A stretch of DNA of 64,000 nt from Laburnicola sp. R22_1 (lineage: Eukaryota; Ascomycota; Dothideomycetes; Pleosporales; Didymosphaeriaceae): NCBI GenBank assembly GCA_014281115.1, contig JACONQ010000014.1, positions 1,178,001-1,242,000 on the forward strand, read 5' to 3'. Each line of letters starts with the position of its first letter. Within the stretch, counting starts at the first letter, position 1. This document shows, in pieces, positions 44,588 through 56,111 of this stretch. The translations under genes were made by a program, and so were the position numbers. The notes beneath the pieces were generated by a model. The model saw nothing but the letters and a program-made list of their open reading frames with translations. It ran no database searches and was not told the origin of the DNA.

Positions 44588-45462
44588 ATGGGTGTCAGCA
44601 TGGAGGAACACTCCGAGCCGCTACTTCCGCAGGATCCGACGCGTAACGTTTCTTCAGATGTCGAACAACGCGCGGTGACCGAGAAGTCGTCTTCGTCTCC
44701 CAAGTGGTTTGAGAAGAAGACGTTTTTATATGCATCGGCATTGTGGTTTGCAGGGACGTTGCTTTTGTTCATGGCCGCACTCCTAATGCATATCCGACCA
44801 CGTGAACACCGAGCAGCTGGAACTATCTACTGTGAGTTTGCCAAACAAAACTGTTATCTGTCGCAATTAACAATATCATGTGCAGCACCTGTAGAGGATC
44901 GCGTGCGCTACCAGACAGTAGTCTTCGACCCTTCACTTGGAAAAAGTTCTATATACGCCGAAGGCCCTTCACCGGCTGTAGACAAGGCATGGGAAGACCT
45001 ATACGGTATCCAAAATGCCAAAAAATCCCTCTAACCCGCTAACCACCCCATCCAGACTTTGGCCTATCCTGGATCACCGCCGCAGAAGCAGCCCACCTTC
45101 CCAACGCAACATCCCGCCTCCCTTCCATGCCCTCGCGCTACGTCACAGGCCTCGACGTCTTCCACCAGCTCCGCTGCCTAAACTTGATTCGCAAAAAACT
45201 AAATCCCGAATATTACGCGAACGACACGCAAGTCCGCGTAGACCATTGTCTGGACCAGCTTCGACAGAGTCTGATGTGCAATGCGGACACGGCGACGATT
45301 CCTTGGTCGTGGAGTAAGAGCCAGGAGAGGACGATGCCGAGCACGAGGACGACGCATACTTGTAAGGATTTTGAGGCGATTCGGAGCTGGGCGAGGGGGA
45401 GGCAGGTGTTGGGAGAGTTTGATAAGTACACTTATTTGGAAGGGAGTCCGGTTAGTGACTAG
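44588..45462 (+). CDS. UstYa-like (DUF3328) membrane protein with altered first His motif
   Basis: Two exons (44588-45005 and 45056-45462) joined by a 50-bp intron (GTATCC..CAG) give 274 residues; Met5 (44600) is an alternative start. A single transmembrane helix (FLYASALWFAGTLLLFMAAL) lies near residue 55. UstYa-family proteins are oxidases or cyclases in fungal peptide natural-product pathways and use two HxxHC motifs. The second region is present as HCLDQLRQSLMC, while the first reads FHQLRCLN, with Arg in place of the second His. VFHQL, LPNATS and the WSWS end all fit the family. No precursor peptide or other cluster gene is adjacent, so a pathway cannot be named. The changed motif may mean reduced or different activity. 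Confidence 0.8.
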
Positions 45463-45809
45463 TTAAATGGGTTTAGACTCGGGGGACCAGGCAACTCTTT
45501 ATTTAGTTGAGTAAGGGACGGATGCTATACGTTATCGTCTACGGAAAGCTTCCTAAGACAATATCTCCTGTAGGAGTTTCGAGCGTGGGTGTTCCTTTCC
45601 GCGTCCGAATCAAAGCTCCAAGGGAACAGATCACAGAAGAGCAGAGTGTGAAGGTACAAAAATAGTTGTCTATAATGATTATCTACGCGAATGGAAAGTG
45701 CGTTGCCATAAGCTGGTACTTTAACCTTTACAGAGCCATGTCAAAAGCTTCCTGGTGAAGACCACCACTGCCCCTCAAGAGCTCTTCCATCCCGCTCTCT
45801 CAGACGTCC
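45463..45809. other. Gap between convergent genes
   Basis: It lies between the ends of the UstYa-like (plus) and ADP-ribosyltransferase-like (minus) genes. It contains only 3' flanking sequence. Confidence 0.5.
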
Positions 45810-47042
45810 CTAAGCGCCTTTGCCTTTCTTGGTCGACTTCGTCCCTGACCCAGTACCCGCCGAGCCAGAGCTACCGTCCGACCGCTTCATCTTCTTTCCA
45901 GCCTTCTTAGCCTTGCGCGCCTTAAGATACTCGCTGTAACGAGCGTTGTTCGACTTGTTAGGACCACAGACGCCCTTCTCCTCCTCTTTGCACTTGCCAG
46001 CCTTCTTCTGCGCAGCAGTACACGTTTCCTTGCACTTACCGGCCTTCTTCTGCGCGGCAGTGCATTTGGCGGCAGCCGTAGACTTGCATTTTCCCGCCTT
46101 CTTCATTGCAGTGGTGCATTTGGCGGCGGCTGGGGACTCCTTCTTCGTACCACTGGTCTTCTTCTTGCTGGCAGTCTTCTTGCGCTTGCTAGCGGCTGAG
46201 CGTCGCTTCTTGGAAGGGCGGGCCTTGCTTGCTCTGGCCCTGGCATCGAGACGAGCTACGAGCGGTTCATCGTCCTCAAGGTCCGCGGGCGACGCCCTGG
46301 CGAAAATCTCCTCGGCACGCTTCCACATGTTGCGTGGTCTGCATTCGGCGTAAAAAGCCCAAGGAGCCTTGCTCCACGCCGGATGATCAGCGGGAAAGCC
46401 AGCGAGAGGAAACTGGGCACCTGCGTGGTCCCTATCGGGAGTGTAAATATCGCGGTTGTAGTCTCGATTGCGGACATATGGATCCTCAAACGTGCCGCCC
46501 GCGCCATCTGATCGAAACGTAGACCAGCCTTGGATCTGTTCTCAGGGGATGTCGTCGATAGAAGCTAACTCCTTCTCGTTCGGATAAGGGTTGTACTGTT
46601 TCAGGGTTGCTTGAACATCGATGAGATTATCGTCGAGCGCAATCCTATAAACTGTGCCTGTGCCCTTTAAGTTGTCTAGGATCCAGCCTTGGGCGACGAG
46701 GGGATCGGATGTCGTGGAGATGGAGCCGTCATTGTTCATGCTGGTACCGTGGTCGTTCCTTTTGCAGTGCCTGAACAGGCTCATGTCTTTTTTGCCGAAG
46801 GGTATTCCGGCGCTCGAGCCCTTGCTCATGAAGCCATTGGCCTCCTTGATCCTGAAGTAGGGCCATCTGTCGGCCCGATATACATGCCTGATGTTGGAGG
46901 CACGATTTTCGAGGGAGTGTTCGTCCAGGGACGTGGTGACGTTTTCGGCAGTTGCATGTTCTCCATCGATGGGAGCAAGGGGAGCTGTAGTGCCAGTAGC
47001 AGCGAGGAGTCCAAGAAGGACCAAAGACTTTCGCCAAAACAT
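45810..47042 (-). pseudogene. Secreted ADP-ribosyltransferase-like (enterotoxin-A-type) gene with an in-frame stop
   Basis: The frame starts at ATG 47042 with a signal peptide (FWRKSLVLLGLLAATGTTA, cleavage near residue 20). The R-S-E features of this ADP-ribosyltransferase family are visible: VYRAD (Arg about 56), ISTTS (about 109-112) and an E-x-E pair (about 156-158). A TGA at codon 167 (46542-46544) interrupts the frame. The same frame then stays open to 45810, continuing with family-like sequence and a C-terminal tail of Lys- and Cys-rich repeats (KKAGKCK, three times). No intron borders explain the stop, so this is a nonsense mutation, a sequencing error or an unusual readthrough. Members of this family modify host or competitor targets; the target here is unknown. 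A SINE-like element sits about 200 bp upstream. Confidence 0.7.
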
Positions 47043-48074
47043 GCTGCTTGTTGTGGGTGTTCTGGATGAAACAAGTCAAAGGGGTGGGGTAAGAATCCCA
47101 GATTCTAAACGAGTGACTAAACGACAAAGGGCGAAATGAATGGACGAAGCATAAATGAATGTCGAAAGAAAGGAATGGAGGCGAAAGACCAATTGAGATG
47201 TTGTGTGTAACGAGTTGGGAAGAAAAACGTCCTTATATCCATCACTTTTTTTTTGTGATCACCTTTTTCACGCTCTTTTTGATTACTAAGCAGGGGGCTC
47301 TGCTTTTTTTGTCATGTTATTTGAGATGAAAGCCTTTGTCGTGCTACCCCTAGGTAGTTAATTTAACGCCACACATATCCATCACTATCCTGGTCCTTGC
47401 GTTGTGAAGTCTCCTAATCAGACTGTAAGAGGCTGAGTCGAGTTGCCTATAAACGGATGAAAGTGGGCACAGTTGCTTTGGGCTGCTCTCAAAATATCTT
47501 GATGCCCTACCTGTCTCCATGACCTCAAGGCCCGTTTGGGTAGTGAGTTATCCGGATTAGGTCGCCTAGCGGAATCAAGTATAGACTAAAAATGCCTAAA
47601 GGGTGCGCACCGGTGCGTGGAACGCTGGGGACCCGCACTTTTCCTGGGGTAGTTTGGCATCCCTGCGTGGCGTTAGCGAGGAGTCGTCATGATTGGCTGC
47701 TGCCATCAGATCTCGGAGGTGTCGGCACATCGTATATGGCCCCGCAATTGGCGCCCCGCTAGCCGTATTAGGATTCCCGAGGCCTCGCGCTACGGAGATG
47801 AACACGCCGCCATCACTGCAGTCTACCATCATGCTCAGGTACGCATCATTCTACCCATACTCTGCATCCGTGGTTTCTCGTGTTGCGCGAATCCGACTTT
47901 TCCAAACACAACGCCCTCGTGCAGCTCATCGACGTCGATTGTCAGGACGTATACGTATACAGTAGGTAGAGGTTAGTCCTTTCTACAGTAGTAGGCAACC
48001 ACCTAAATACCCCTGATTACAGCAGAGCAGGCGGTACGAAGCGCGACAGTGACCGACTTTCTGATAGGAACAAC
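47043..48074. other. Divergent intergenic region with SINE-like insertion
   Basis: It separates the minus-strand ADP-ribosyltransferase-like gene from the plus-strand gene at 48075 and contains both promoters. The SINE-like copy occupies 47247-47374. No gene is supported. Confidence 0.5.
47247..47374 (-). mobile_element. SINE-like element, best preserved copy
   Basis: On the minus strand it begins GTGTGGCGTTAAATTAACTA and ends GGTGATCACAAAAAAAA, a short A tail. It is flanked by a perfect 12-bp direct repeat, ATATCCATCACT, at 47235-47246 and 47375-47386. This copy keeps CpA-containing sites and looks un-mutated, so it is the best reference for the three RIP-affected copies. The core includes CTACC-TAGG-GGTAG, a small hairpin. 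No open frame is present. Confidence 0.8.
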
Positions 48075-48452
48075 ATGGTCGAAGTACACCCCATCGAGCA
48101 CCCAGCCACGGCACAATGGGACCTACCCCTCAAACACGCCGAATATACCAAGCTCTTAAAGGGTTTCCAGCCACAAGATATGGACGACAGGTGGCTAGTC
48201 ATTGCCGACACACCCAAGCCTGACGCTCAAGGCAACACTACTGTCCGCTTCTATAGGAGCTGGACAAGGGAAGAGCAGATTTCGCTTGATATCGTAGCGG
48301 GGGACCCCAATAAGACAGAGGCTGATGGTTGGGCCAAGGTCGTCAAGATCTCGTGGAACAAACAACCTGGGTTTCTGGGAACTGAGGAAGAGGCAAAGAA
48401 TTTTGCTGCCTCGTTGTACAAGGGGATTCTTCGTCGAATTGACAGTGCTTAG
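48075..48452 (+). CDS. Small conserved-looking hypothetical protein
   Basis: A single exon of 125 residues starts at ATG 48075 (MVEVHPIEHPATAQW). It is soluble, without signal peptide or membrane segment, with a compact alpha/beta-like pattern (DRWLVIADTP, TTVRFYRSW, WAKVVKISWN) and a C-terminal helix (EEEAKNFAASLYKGILRRI). Coding character is good. The family is not recognised. Confidence 0.6.
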   Translation: MVEVHPIEHPATAQWDLPLKHAEYTKLLKGFQPQDMDDRWLVIADTPKPDAQGNTTVRFYRSWTREEQISLDIVAGDPNKTEADGWAKVVKISWNKQPGFLGTEEEAKNFAASLYKGILRRIDSA

Positions 48453-49072
48453 CCTGTGTTCGGTTGGGCCCCGATGGCCTAACGAAACACACCGAGTACT
48501 CGCCAGTGCACCAGCCTTCTACTGCGAGTTAGCCCCGGATATGTAGGGCACAAACCGGCCTTACAAGAATGTACACGATTTCTGTCGAGAACATGTATAA
48601 CCCACCTTTGCCTTGAAACGCCTTTCGTACAACAGTGGGGGCTTGCTATTCTGATCCGAAGCTTTGTTTTTTGACGATATCTCTTTCTCTTTCCAATCGA
48701 TCGCTTACGATCGCCTACCTTGGTCCGGTCATGTAAAGTTGACGCACAGTAGGATGTGCTTGTGAGCATGTTCCGCGCGTGATGTGTAATGGCAGGAAAT
48801 TTGAAGGGCATGCGGGTGGTTGTGCTACCCAGCACGGCTCGTGCACGTCATGTAAATGTATGCATGGCTTACTATGAGATGAAATCAAGACCAACCTTGG
48901 AAGGCCTTCACTGGTGTGAATGTCGCTTTTTCTTTTCACCAAGCCGCCCAAGGGACGCGGGTGGTGGCCCGTGCGCGTGCCCAATCGGAGAAACGCTGCT
49001 CCGAGGCCAGCGGCCGCATTTAATTCTTGTGTACTCGACGGCGACGTGCATTCGCCCCGCCACATGCACACG
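48453..49072. other. Upstream region and leader of SPF1
   Basis: The SPF1 frame is open back to an ATG at 48920, but the residues before 49064 resemble no P5A ATPase start. The promoter is probably here. Confidence 0.45.
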
Positions 49073-52000
49073 ATGCCGCTCGTCGACAACCCACAGATCA
49101 AGCAGGCGAGCTTGCACAACCCGCTGCCCCTGCAGCTGCACACCTACATCTGGCCTTTCCTCATCATCTGGCCCGCCTTCCTCGCCTTCTACCTCTCGCC
49201 CGAGCGCTACGAGAAGCACATCCAGTCCTCCGAATGGACTTTCGTCTGGGTCGGCAGCATCACCACCATCCAGGCGCTGATATGGCTCACCACCCACTGG
49301 AACGTTAACCTCAAGAGCGCCTTTACCACGACAAAGGCGCGCGACGTGCGCACCGCCCAGCTCATCAAAGTCCTCCCTATCGTCAACGCCGGCGTCGCCG
49401 AAATCTGCCAACTCAAGCGCGACAATGCGGGCGGAAAGCCAAGTCTGTCCTTCCTGTTCCAGAAGCGCCGGTTCTTGTACGATGCGGACAAGGGCTCGTT
49501 TGCCCCGCTCTCCTACCCCCTCGACGCCGAACCGAAGCCGCAGCTCAAGACGTTCCAGGAGACCAAAGGGCTGACGGCAGCTTCCGAGATCGATCGACTC
49601 CAACAACATTACGGGGACAACAGCTTTGATATTCCAGTGCCGACGTTCACGGAGCTGTTCAGGGAGCATGCCGTCGCGCCGTTCTTTGTCTTCCAGGTGT
49701 TCTGCGTCGGCCTGTGGATGCTGGACGATTACTGGTACTACTCGCTGTTTACCCTGTTCATGCTGGTTGCATTTGAGTGCACTGTGGTTTGGCAGAGGCA
49801 GAGGACGCTGAACGAATTCCGCGGCATGAGCATCAAACCCTATGACTTGCTGGTATACAGGCAGAAGAAATGGCAAGAGATTCAGAGCGATAAGCTGCTG
49901 CCCGGCGATGTGGTCAGCGTCGGAAGGACCAAGGAAGACTCGGGTGTCGCCTGCGACATGATCCTCCTTGAGGGCTCGGCCATCGTCAACGAGGCTATGC
50001 TTTCTGGAGAGAGCACACCGGTGCTCAAAGAGTCGATCCAGCTACGACCCGGCGACGCAAGGATCGAACAAGAGGGTCTTGATAAAAACGCGTTCCTGTA
50101 TGGCGGAACGAAGGTCCTACAGGTGTCTCACGGCAACAACGCAGAAGACGATATGGGTACGGTTTCGAGGCTTTCATCTGGAGTCCCTCCGCCGCCGGAC
50201 AAGGGCGCTGTCGCTGTAGTCGTCAAGACCGGATTTGAGACCAGCCAAGGAAGTCTCGTCAGGACCATGATCTACTCTACCGAGCGCGTCTCTGCAAACA
50301 ACGTCGAGGCGTTGCTCTTCATTCTCTTCCTCTGCATTTTCGCTATTGCGGCTTCATGGTATGTCTGGGTAGAGGGCGTCAAGCAAGACCGCAAACGATC
50401 GAAGCTTATGCTTGACTGTGTCTTGATCATTACCAGCGTGGTCCCACCGGAGCTGCCCATGGAACTCTCGTTGGCTGTTAATACCAGTTTAGCTGCCCTC
50501 AGTAAATACGCCATTTTCTGTACCGAGCCATTCCGCATCCCGTACGCTGGACGAGTCGACGTTGCCTGCTTTGACAAGACAGGCACTTTGACCGGCGAGG
50601 ATCTTGTGGTCGACGGTATTGCTGGACTTACTCTGGGAAATCCTGGAGCCAAAGTTGGCCCTGATGGAGCTCATGTCAGCCTGAGCGCTGTTGCTGAAAT
50701 CGGAACAGAAAGCACTCTAGTTCTCGCCACTGCGCACGCCTTGGTGAAGTTGGACGAGGGCGACATCGTTGGCGAGCCGATGGAGAAGGCCACCCTTGCC
50801 TCTCTAGGCTGGAAACTGGGCGCCAAGGACACTTTGACGCCCAATTCCTTCTCCGCAAAATCCCATGCCGAGCTCGTACACATTCGGCGACGCTTCCAGT
50901 TCTCTTCCGCACTCAAGCGTCAGAGCTCCGTTGCGACAGTATTGGTAAACGACAGGAAGACGAAGCGCAAGGTTAAGAGCACATTCGTTGGTGTCAAAGG
51001 AGCTCCTGAGACAATCCGCAAGATGTTGGTCCACACACCGCCAAACTATGAGGAGACATTCAAGCACTTCACCAGGAACGGTGGCCGTGTGCTTGCGCTC
51101 GCGTACAAGTACCTCGCCGAAGACGCCGAGTGGGGTATGAATCGTATCAATGACCTCAAGCGAGAACAGGTGGAGTGCGATTTGCGCTTTGCTGGATTCT
51201 TGGTTCTTCAATGCCCGCTTAAGGATGATGCGGTTCAGGCTGTCCGCATGTTAAACGAGTCCAGCCATCGAGTGGTTATGATTACGGGTGACAATCCATT
51301 GACCGCTGTCCATGTCGCTCGTCAAGTAGAAATCGTGGATCGCGAATGTTTGATTCTCGACGCGCCGGAACACGATGACTCGGGCGAGAAGCTTGTCTGG
51401 CGCAGTGTCGACGATAAAATCAGCATCCCCGTCGACCCGACCAAGGCTCTGGACTCCGCTATCTTGCAAAGCAAAGATATTTGTGTTACTGGATATGGGC
51501 TCAGCAAGTTCCGGGATCAGCAGGCCTGGAAGCAGCTTCTTCGACACAGTTGGGTTTACGCTCGTGTATCGCCGAAGCAAAAGGAAGAAATTCTGCTTGG
51601 TCTAAAAGAGATGGGTTACACCACTCTCATGTGCGGTGATGGAACCAACGATGTTGGTGCTCTCAAGCAAGCGCATATCGGTGTCGCCCTGCTTAATGGT
51701 ACGCGTGACGATCTTGAGAAGATTGGCGAGCACTTCCGAAACACCAAGATGAAGGAGGTGTACCAGAAGCAGGTCCAGTTGATGCAACGATTCAATCAGC
51801 CCGCTCCGCCGGTTCCTCTTATGATTGCACACCTGTATCCCCCTGGGCCCGGTAACCCGCACTACGACAAGGCCATGGAAGCACAGGCTAGGAGAAAAGG
51901 TCTCGCACCACCGGTTCCAAACGGCGCGGTAACTACTGCAACTAACGGCGCTGTCGAAAAACAGCAGACGCCCGCACAGCAAAGTGCAGCCAATCTCGCT

Positions 52001-53000
52001 AGTACTTTCACGGAGAAGATGATGGAATCTGAGCTCTCCGAACTCGACAGTGAACCGCCCACGATCAAGCTCGGAGATGCTTCAGTTGCTGCACCTTTCA
52101 CATCGAAACTCGCTAATGTCGTTGCTATTCCTAACATCATCCGTCAAGGACGTTGCACACTTGTTGCCACTGTCCAAATGTACAAGATCTTGGCATTGAA
52201 CTGCTTGATATCTGCTTACAGTTTGTCTGTGCTGTATCTGGACGGTATTAAGTTTGGTGACGGACAAGTTACCATTTCGGGTATGATGATGAGCGTCTGC
52301 TTCTTGTCTATTTCGCGCGCGAAGGTAAGTGGATCTACTTGTTGATCACCTAATATGACCGCTAATTCGGATGCAGCCTGTCGAAGCCCTTTCCAAAGAA
52401 CGACCTCAACACAACATCTTCAACTTCTACATTGTTGGATCCGTCCTCGGCCAGTTCGCCATCCACATCGTCACCCTGATCTATGTGTCACAATATGTCC
52501 AACGTACTGAAGCCAAGGAGAAATCCCCTGACCTCGAGAAAGAGTTTGAGCCCTCCCTGCTCAACTCTGCGATCTATCTCCTCCAGCTGATCCAGCAAAT
52601 CTCCACCTTTTCCATCAACTACCAAGGCCGGCCCTTCCGTGAGTCTATCCGCGAGAACCGCGGTATGTACTGGGGTCTTGTCCTCGTAGCCGGTGTGGCA
52701 TTTAGCTGCGCGACGGAATTCATTCCCGAAATCAACGAGAAGTTGAAGCTTGTGCCTTTCACAAGCGACTTCAAGATCATGATTACGAGTGTCATGTTGG
52801 TGGATTATGTGGGGTGCTGGATCATCGAACAAGGATTGAAATGGGCGTTCAGCGACAATAAGGCAAAGGATATTGCCATTAGGAGGCCGGATCAGGTTAA
52901 GAGGGAGGAGGAGAGAAAGAGGGTGGAGCAGATAGCGGAACAGGAGAGGAAGAATGCGGAGATGGAGGAAAGGGCTAGGGCGGCGGGGTTGGTAAGGTAA
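49073..53000 (+). CDS. SPF1: P5A-type ATPase Spf1 (ER transmembrane-helix dislocase)
   Basis: Spf1 is an ER membrane P-type ATPase that removes misinserted tail-anchored helices and affects ER ion and sterol balance. Two exons (49073-52324 and 52377-53000) flank a 52-bp intron (GTAAGT..CAG) and give 1291 residues. The start MPLVDNPQIKQASLHNPLPL fits the family; 49064 and 48920 are in-frame alternatives. Motifs in order are the dephosphorylation loop LSGEST (about 310), the P5A signature PPELPMELSL (about 458) in M4, the phosphorylation site DKTGTLT (Asp about 501), ITGDNP, and the hinge GDGTND (about 855). The last exon supplies the final membrane helices and a charged tail (KREEERKRVEQIAEQERKN). 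The gene appears intact and is probably essential or near-essential housekeeping. Confidence 0.95.
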
Positions 53001-53927
53001 CGGGCTCAAGAAATTTGGGTACGACTCCGGCGTGAGGAAGTAGATGGTGTTTTGGGTTTGTGCATAGCGCTAGGGTGAGTTCTGTATTCAAGGTAGATCG
53101 GGTATCAAAATCGTGTCCTACTATGTTGTGAGCTAATAGGGGGGGAGCTCTTCTATTTACAGACGCACCTGGGTGATGTGTGTGATGTAAAAGCGGTCAA
53201 GCTAGTTTGGTGATGAGTACCAACAACAGTCTCTGTGGATGTTTTGACAGCAGACTTGTGTGGGGTCATCTCGACTCTGTTCGCTCGATCTGCAGTATTT
53301 AAGACCTCTTTCGGTGTGCGGTCTTCTTTTCTTCACAACTCACCGCATTTGCACGGCAGACTAAAAACGGTTTTCCAATCGCTACATGTTTTTGTTGGAG
53401 CGAGAACCAAAAAAAGCAGAACTCCCCCCATGTCTCATTGGCTGAGCGCGCATAAAAATTCCCATTCAGAATACATGTGTTGTAGTGCCGTACACCCTGT
53501 AGGCATCCACACAATGTCCGGCCAAGGCGCGCGATGGAAACAACGCCTCCAGGAGAAACAAAGCCGTTAGATACCTACAGATGCTAGCGGCTTGCTCCCC
53601 AAGGATACGCACCCTATACGCCCTCGTGGCGGATTTTGTATGCTTGTCGGAACGGGACTAAAAGAAAACCCTCCTCTCTTGAATGCGCTCCTCCGCTGTG
53701 GTCCTCCTCCTTATCAAAAGTTTTATCCTCAAGGGTTATGTCCGCGCGCTTTAAAATTGAAACGAAAAATGGACGATGGGCTTCTCGGCTGGCTCTTCTT
53801 TTCCACCAAAAGCGATGGGAGAACATGAAATGTTGGCGTGGAAGTAGGCGATTGTTGCAACTAACACAATTTTATTAGTAAAAGGGGCTAAATTTTTTTT
53901 AAGGCGATATAACATATTCTATCAGTA
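53001..53927. other. Intergenic, no supported gene
   Basis: Overlapping frames (53235-53570 plus, 53614-53826 minus, 53592-53878 plus) show no recognisable product. It leads into the transposon cluster. Confidence 0.4.
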
Positions 53928-56109
53928 GCCCGGACAGATTAGTCCGCCGGACAGTTTTTGCCAAGACCACAACACTTCACTATGAATTATAATGTCTCAA
54001 CAACACGGCGCGTTATTATCTAATTAAGAAGGCAGAATTGAGCTTGCCCTTCACATCTATTAGAATAAGCAAATTTTAAGCCTGCAACGCGCTACTGCAG
54101 CATATAATATCCTAAAGTCTACACTAAGCAATTAAATTAACAGAATTACCGCCTAAGCAGATACACAATTAGGCATGGCAAAGCTCACCGCAACTAAAGA
54201 GCAGACGCTTATACAGTATATCCTTAACCTAGATTCGCGAGGATTTGCACCCTAGCTAGGTGAGGTGGAAGATATGGCTAACAAACTACTAGCTGCGCGG
54301 CATAGAGACTCTGTAGGACAATACTAGGCTTAGCGCTTTGTAAAGCGCGTACCTAAGCTTAAAATAGCTTTTAATTAAGCGAAGGACTAATAGAGGATAT
54401 AATAGAAAGACCTAGAGGTTATAAACGCATAGTTTTAGCTAGTAGAGGACATAAAAGCTAAGTATAGAGTGTAGGATAAAGACATCTATAACTTTAATAA
54501 AACAGGCTTCTAGATAGGAGTTATTAGCTTAATGAAGATTGTAACTAGTTTAGAAAGATATTCTTCACCTATGCTTATTTAGCTAGGCAACCGCAAGTAG
54601 GTTATAGTAATTTAGAGTATTTGCGCTGCTAGGTATGCTGCTCTGCTCTTTATTATCTATAAAGGGCAAGTCTATATCTTAGCGTGGTATAAGGAGACTA
54701 GTATGCCTCGCGATTGGAAGCTCTTAGTCTCTAAGACTAGCTAGACCAACAGCGAGCTTAGAGTTACGTGGTTAAAGCACTTTAACGCGTATACAAGGCC
54801 GCGCATAGTAGGGTTATAGAGGTTACTTATTCTAGACAGCCATAAGAGCCACCACTCCTAGGATTTTAAGGATTATTGCCTAGAATAGAAGATCCTAACA
54901 CTCTATATGCCAGCGCACTTATCTTATATCCTCCAGCCGCTTAATATAGTCTGTTTCGCGCCACTAAAGCTGAAGTACTCCTAGCGCGTGCGGGACTTGG
55001 CGCGCTAACGCGTCTTTTATATTAATAAAGAGGGCTTTCTACTAGCCTTTTGCAACGCGTTTTTTAATATGTTTATACTAGAAAACTATAAGAAAGCCTT
55101 TAAGGCCTCTAGGCTTATTCCTTTAGATGCGTTAGTAGTAGTAGATTGCCTTAATGTGCGTATTCACACTTTACCTCAGGGTACCCTACCAGATACACTA
55201 TGGCAAGCCAGGACCCTAAGCAATACCCTTAAGTTTAGATCCTAGTCAAAGCTCGTACGCGACTCTTTTATTTGGTCTCTACCTAATGCTAAATTAAGCT
55301 ACTCACAGCTTATAAAAGGTGCTAAACTCATGCTCTACTATAGTGTACTTTAAAAGACCTATATTAAGGAACTTAAGAAGCAAATTAAGGTTCTAACAAA
55401 GCAAAAAACGCGTAAAAGAAAGCGCATTTAGAAAGGTGGGACGCTAGGCTTTACTTAGGGAGCAGATTTAGGAGTAGAAAGCCCTTCTATTAGGGTGAAG
55501 TTGTTGAAAAGGGCGCGAGGTAGTAGTAAGGGAGAGGCAGGTCCCTTAACACAACGCCGCTGTGGGAGGTGCGGAGAGCCTAGACACAACGCAAGGACCT
55601 ATTATATAGATAAAGAGATAGAGGAGGAGTTAGATATTACCCTCAGCGGCTTATTTTCAGATAGTGTTGATAATAAATTAGAGTGATTTTATTATAGGTT
55701 ACTATAAGGCCAAAAATAACAGGTTAACTTTATCTTGCAATAGTACGCACTTAGTGACTAAAAATTAGATAAAGTACTACTTAAGATATAGTATGCTTTA
55801 CTGCGAATCATAATAAGTATACTATATATTGCCTACGTATAGTATGGTAGATAATATATTGTATATTATAGGGAGTCTTATTGTAAGTTCGTACTGCCAA
55901 GAAAGACTCCTTAGCTTTGCGCGGCTGCTGCAGCCGCGCAAAGAGGCTGCACAATATAAAAAGTAGATTAAATAGTAACTTAGTATATTGTAAGTTATAG
56001 TAGGTTATTATAAGTCACTATGAAGTAACGTTGGTGGTGTTCTATAATGAGTTATGAGGGACCTCGAAGTTGCCAAGAAAAACTGTCCGGCGGACTAATC
56101 TGTCCGGGC
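53928..56109 (+). mobile_element. pogo/Fot1-type DNA transposon 1, heavily RIP-affected
   Basis: Terminal inverted repeats begin GCCCGGACAGATTAGTCCGC and continue into CGGACAGTTTTT; both ends are flanked by TA (53926-53927 and 56110-56111). The element is 2182 bp. The plus strand encodes a decayed transposase from MAKLTATKEQTLIQYIL (54176), with the DIYNFNKTGF catalytic region (about 54480) and a C-terminal knuckle CGRCGEPRHNART whose last Cys has become Tyr (about 55560-55600). Several Trp/Gln/Arg codons have become stops. It is inactive. Confidence 0.85.
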
Positions 56110-56111
56110 TA

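Noticed and set aside
48908..49876. 322-codon minus-strand open frame
   Set aside because: It is antisense to the SPF1 N-terminal coding region and has no recognisable product.
53235..53570. 111-codon plus-strand frame
   Set aside because: No recognisable feature and overlapping antisense frames; not enough to call a gene.
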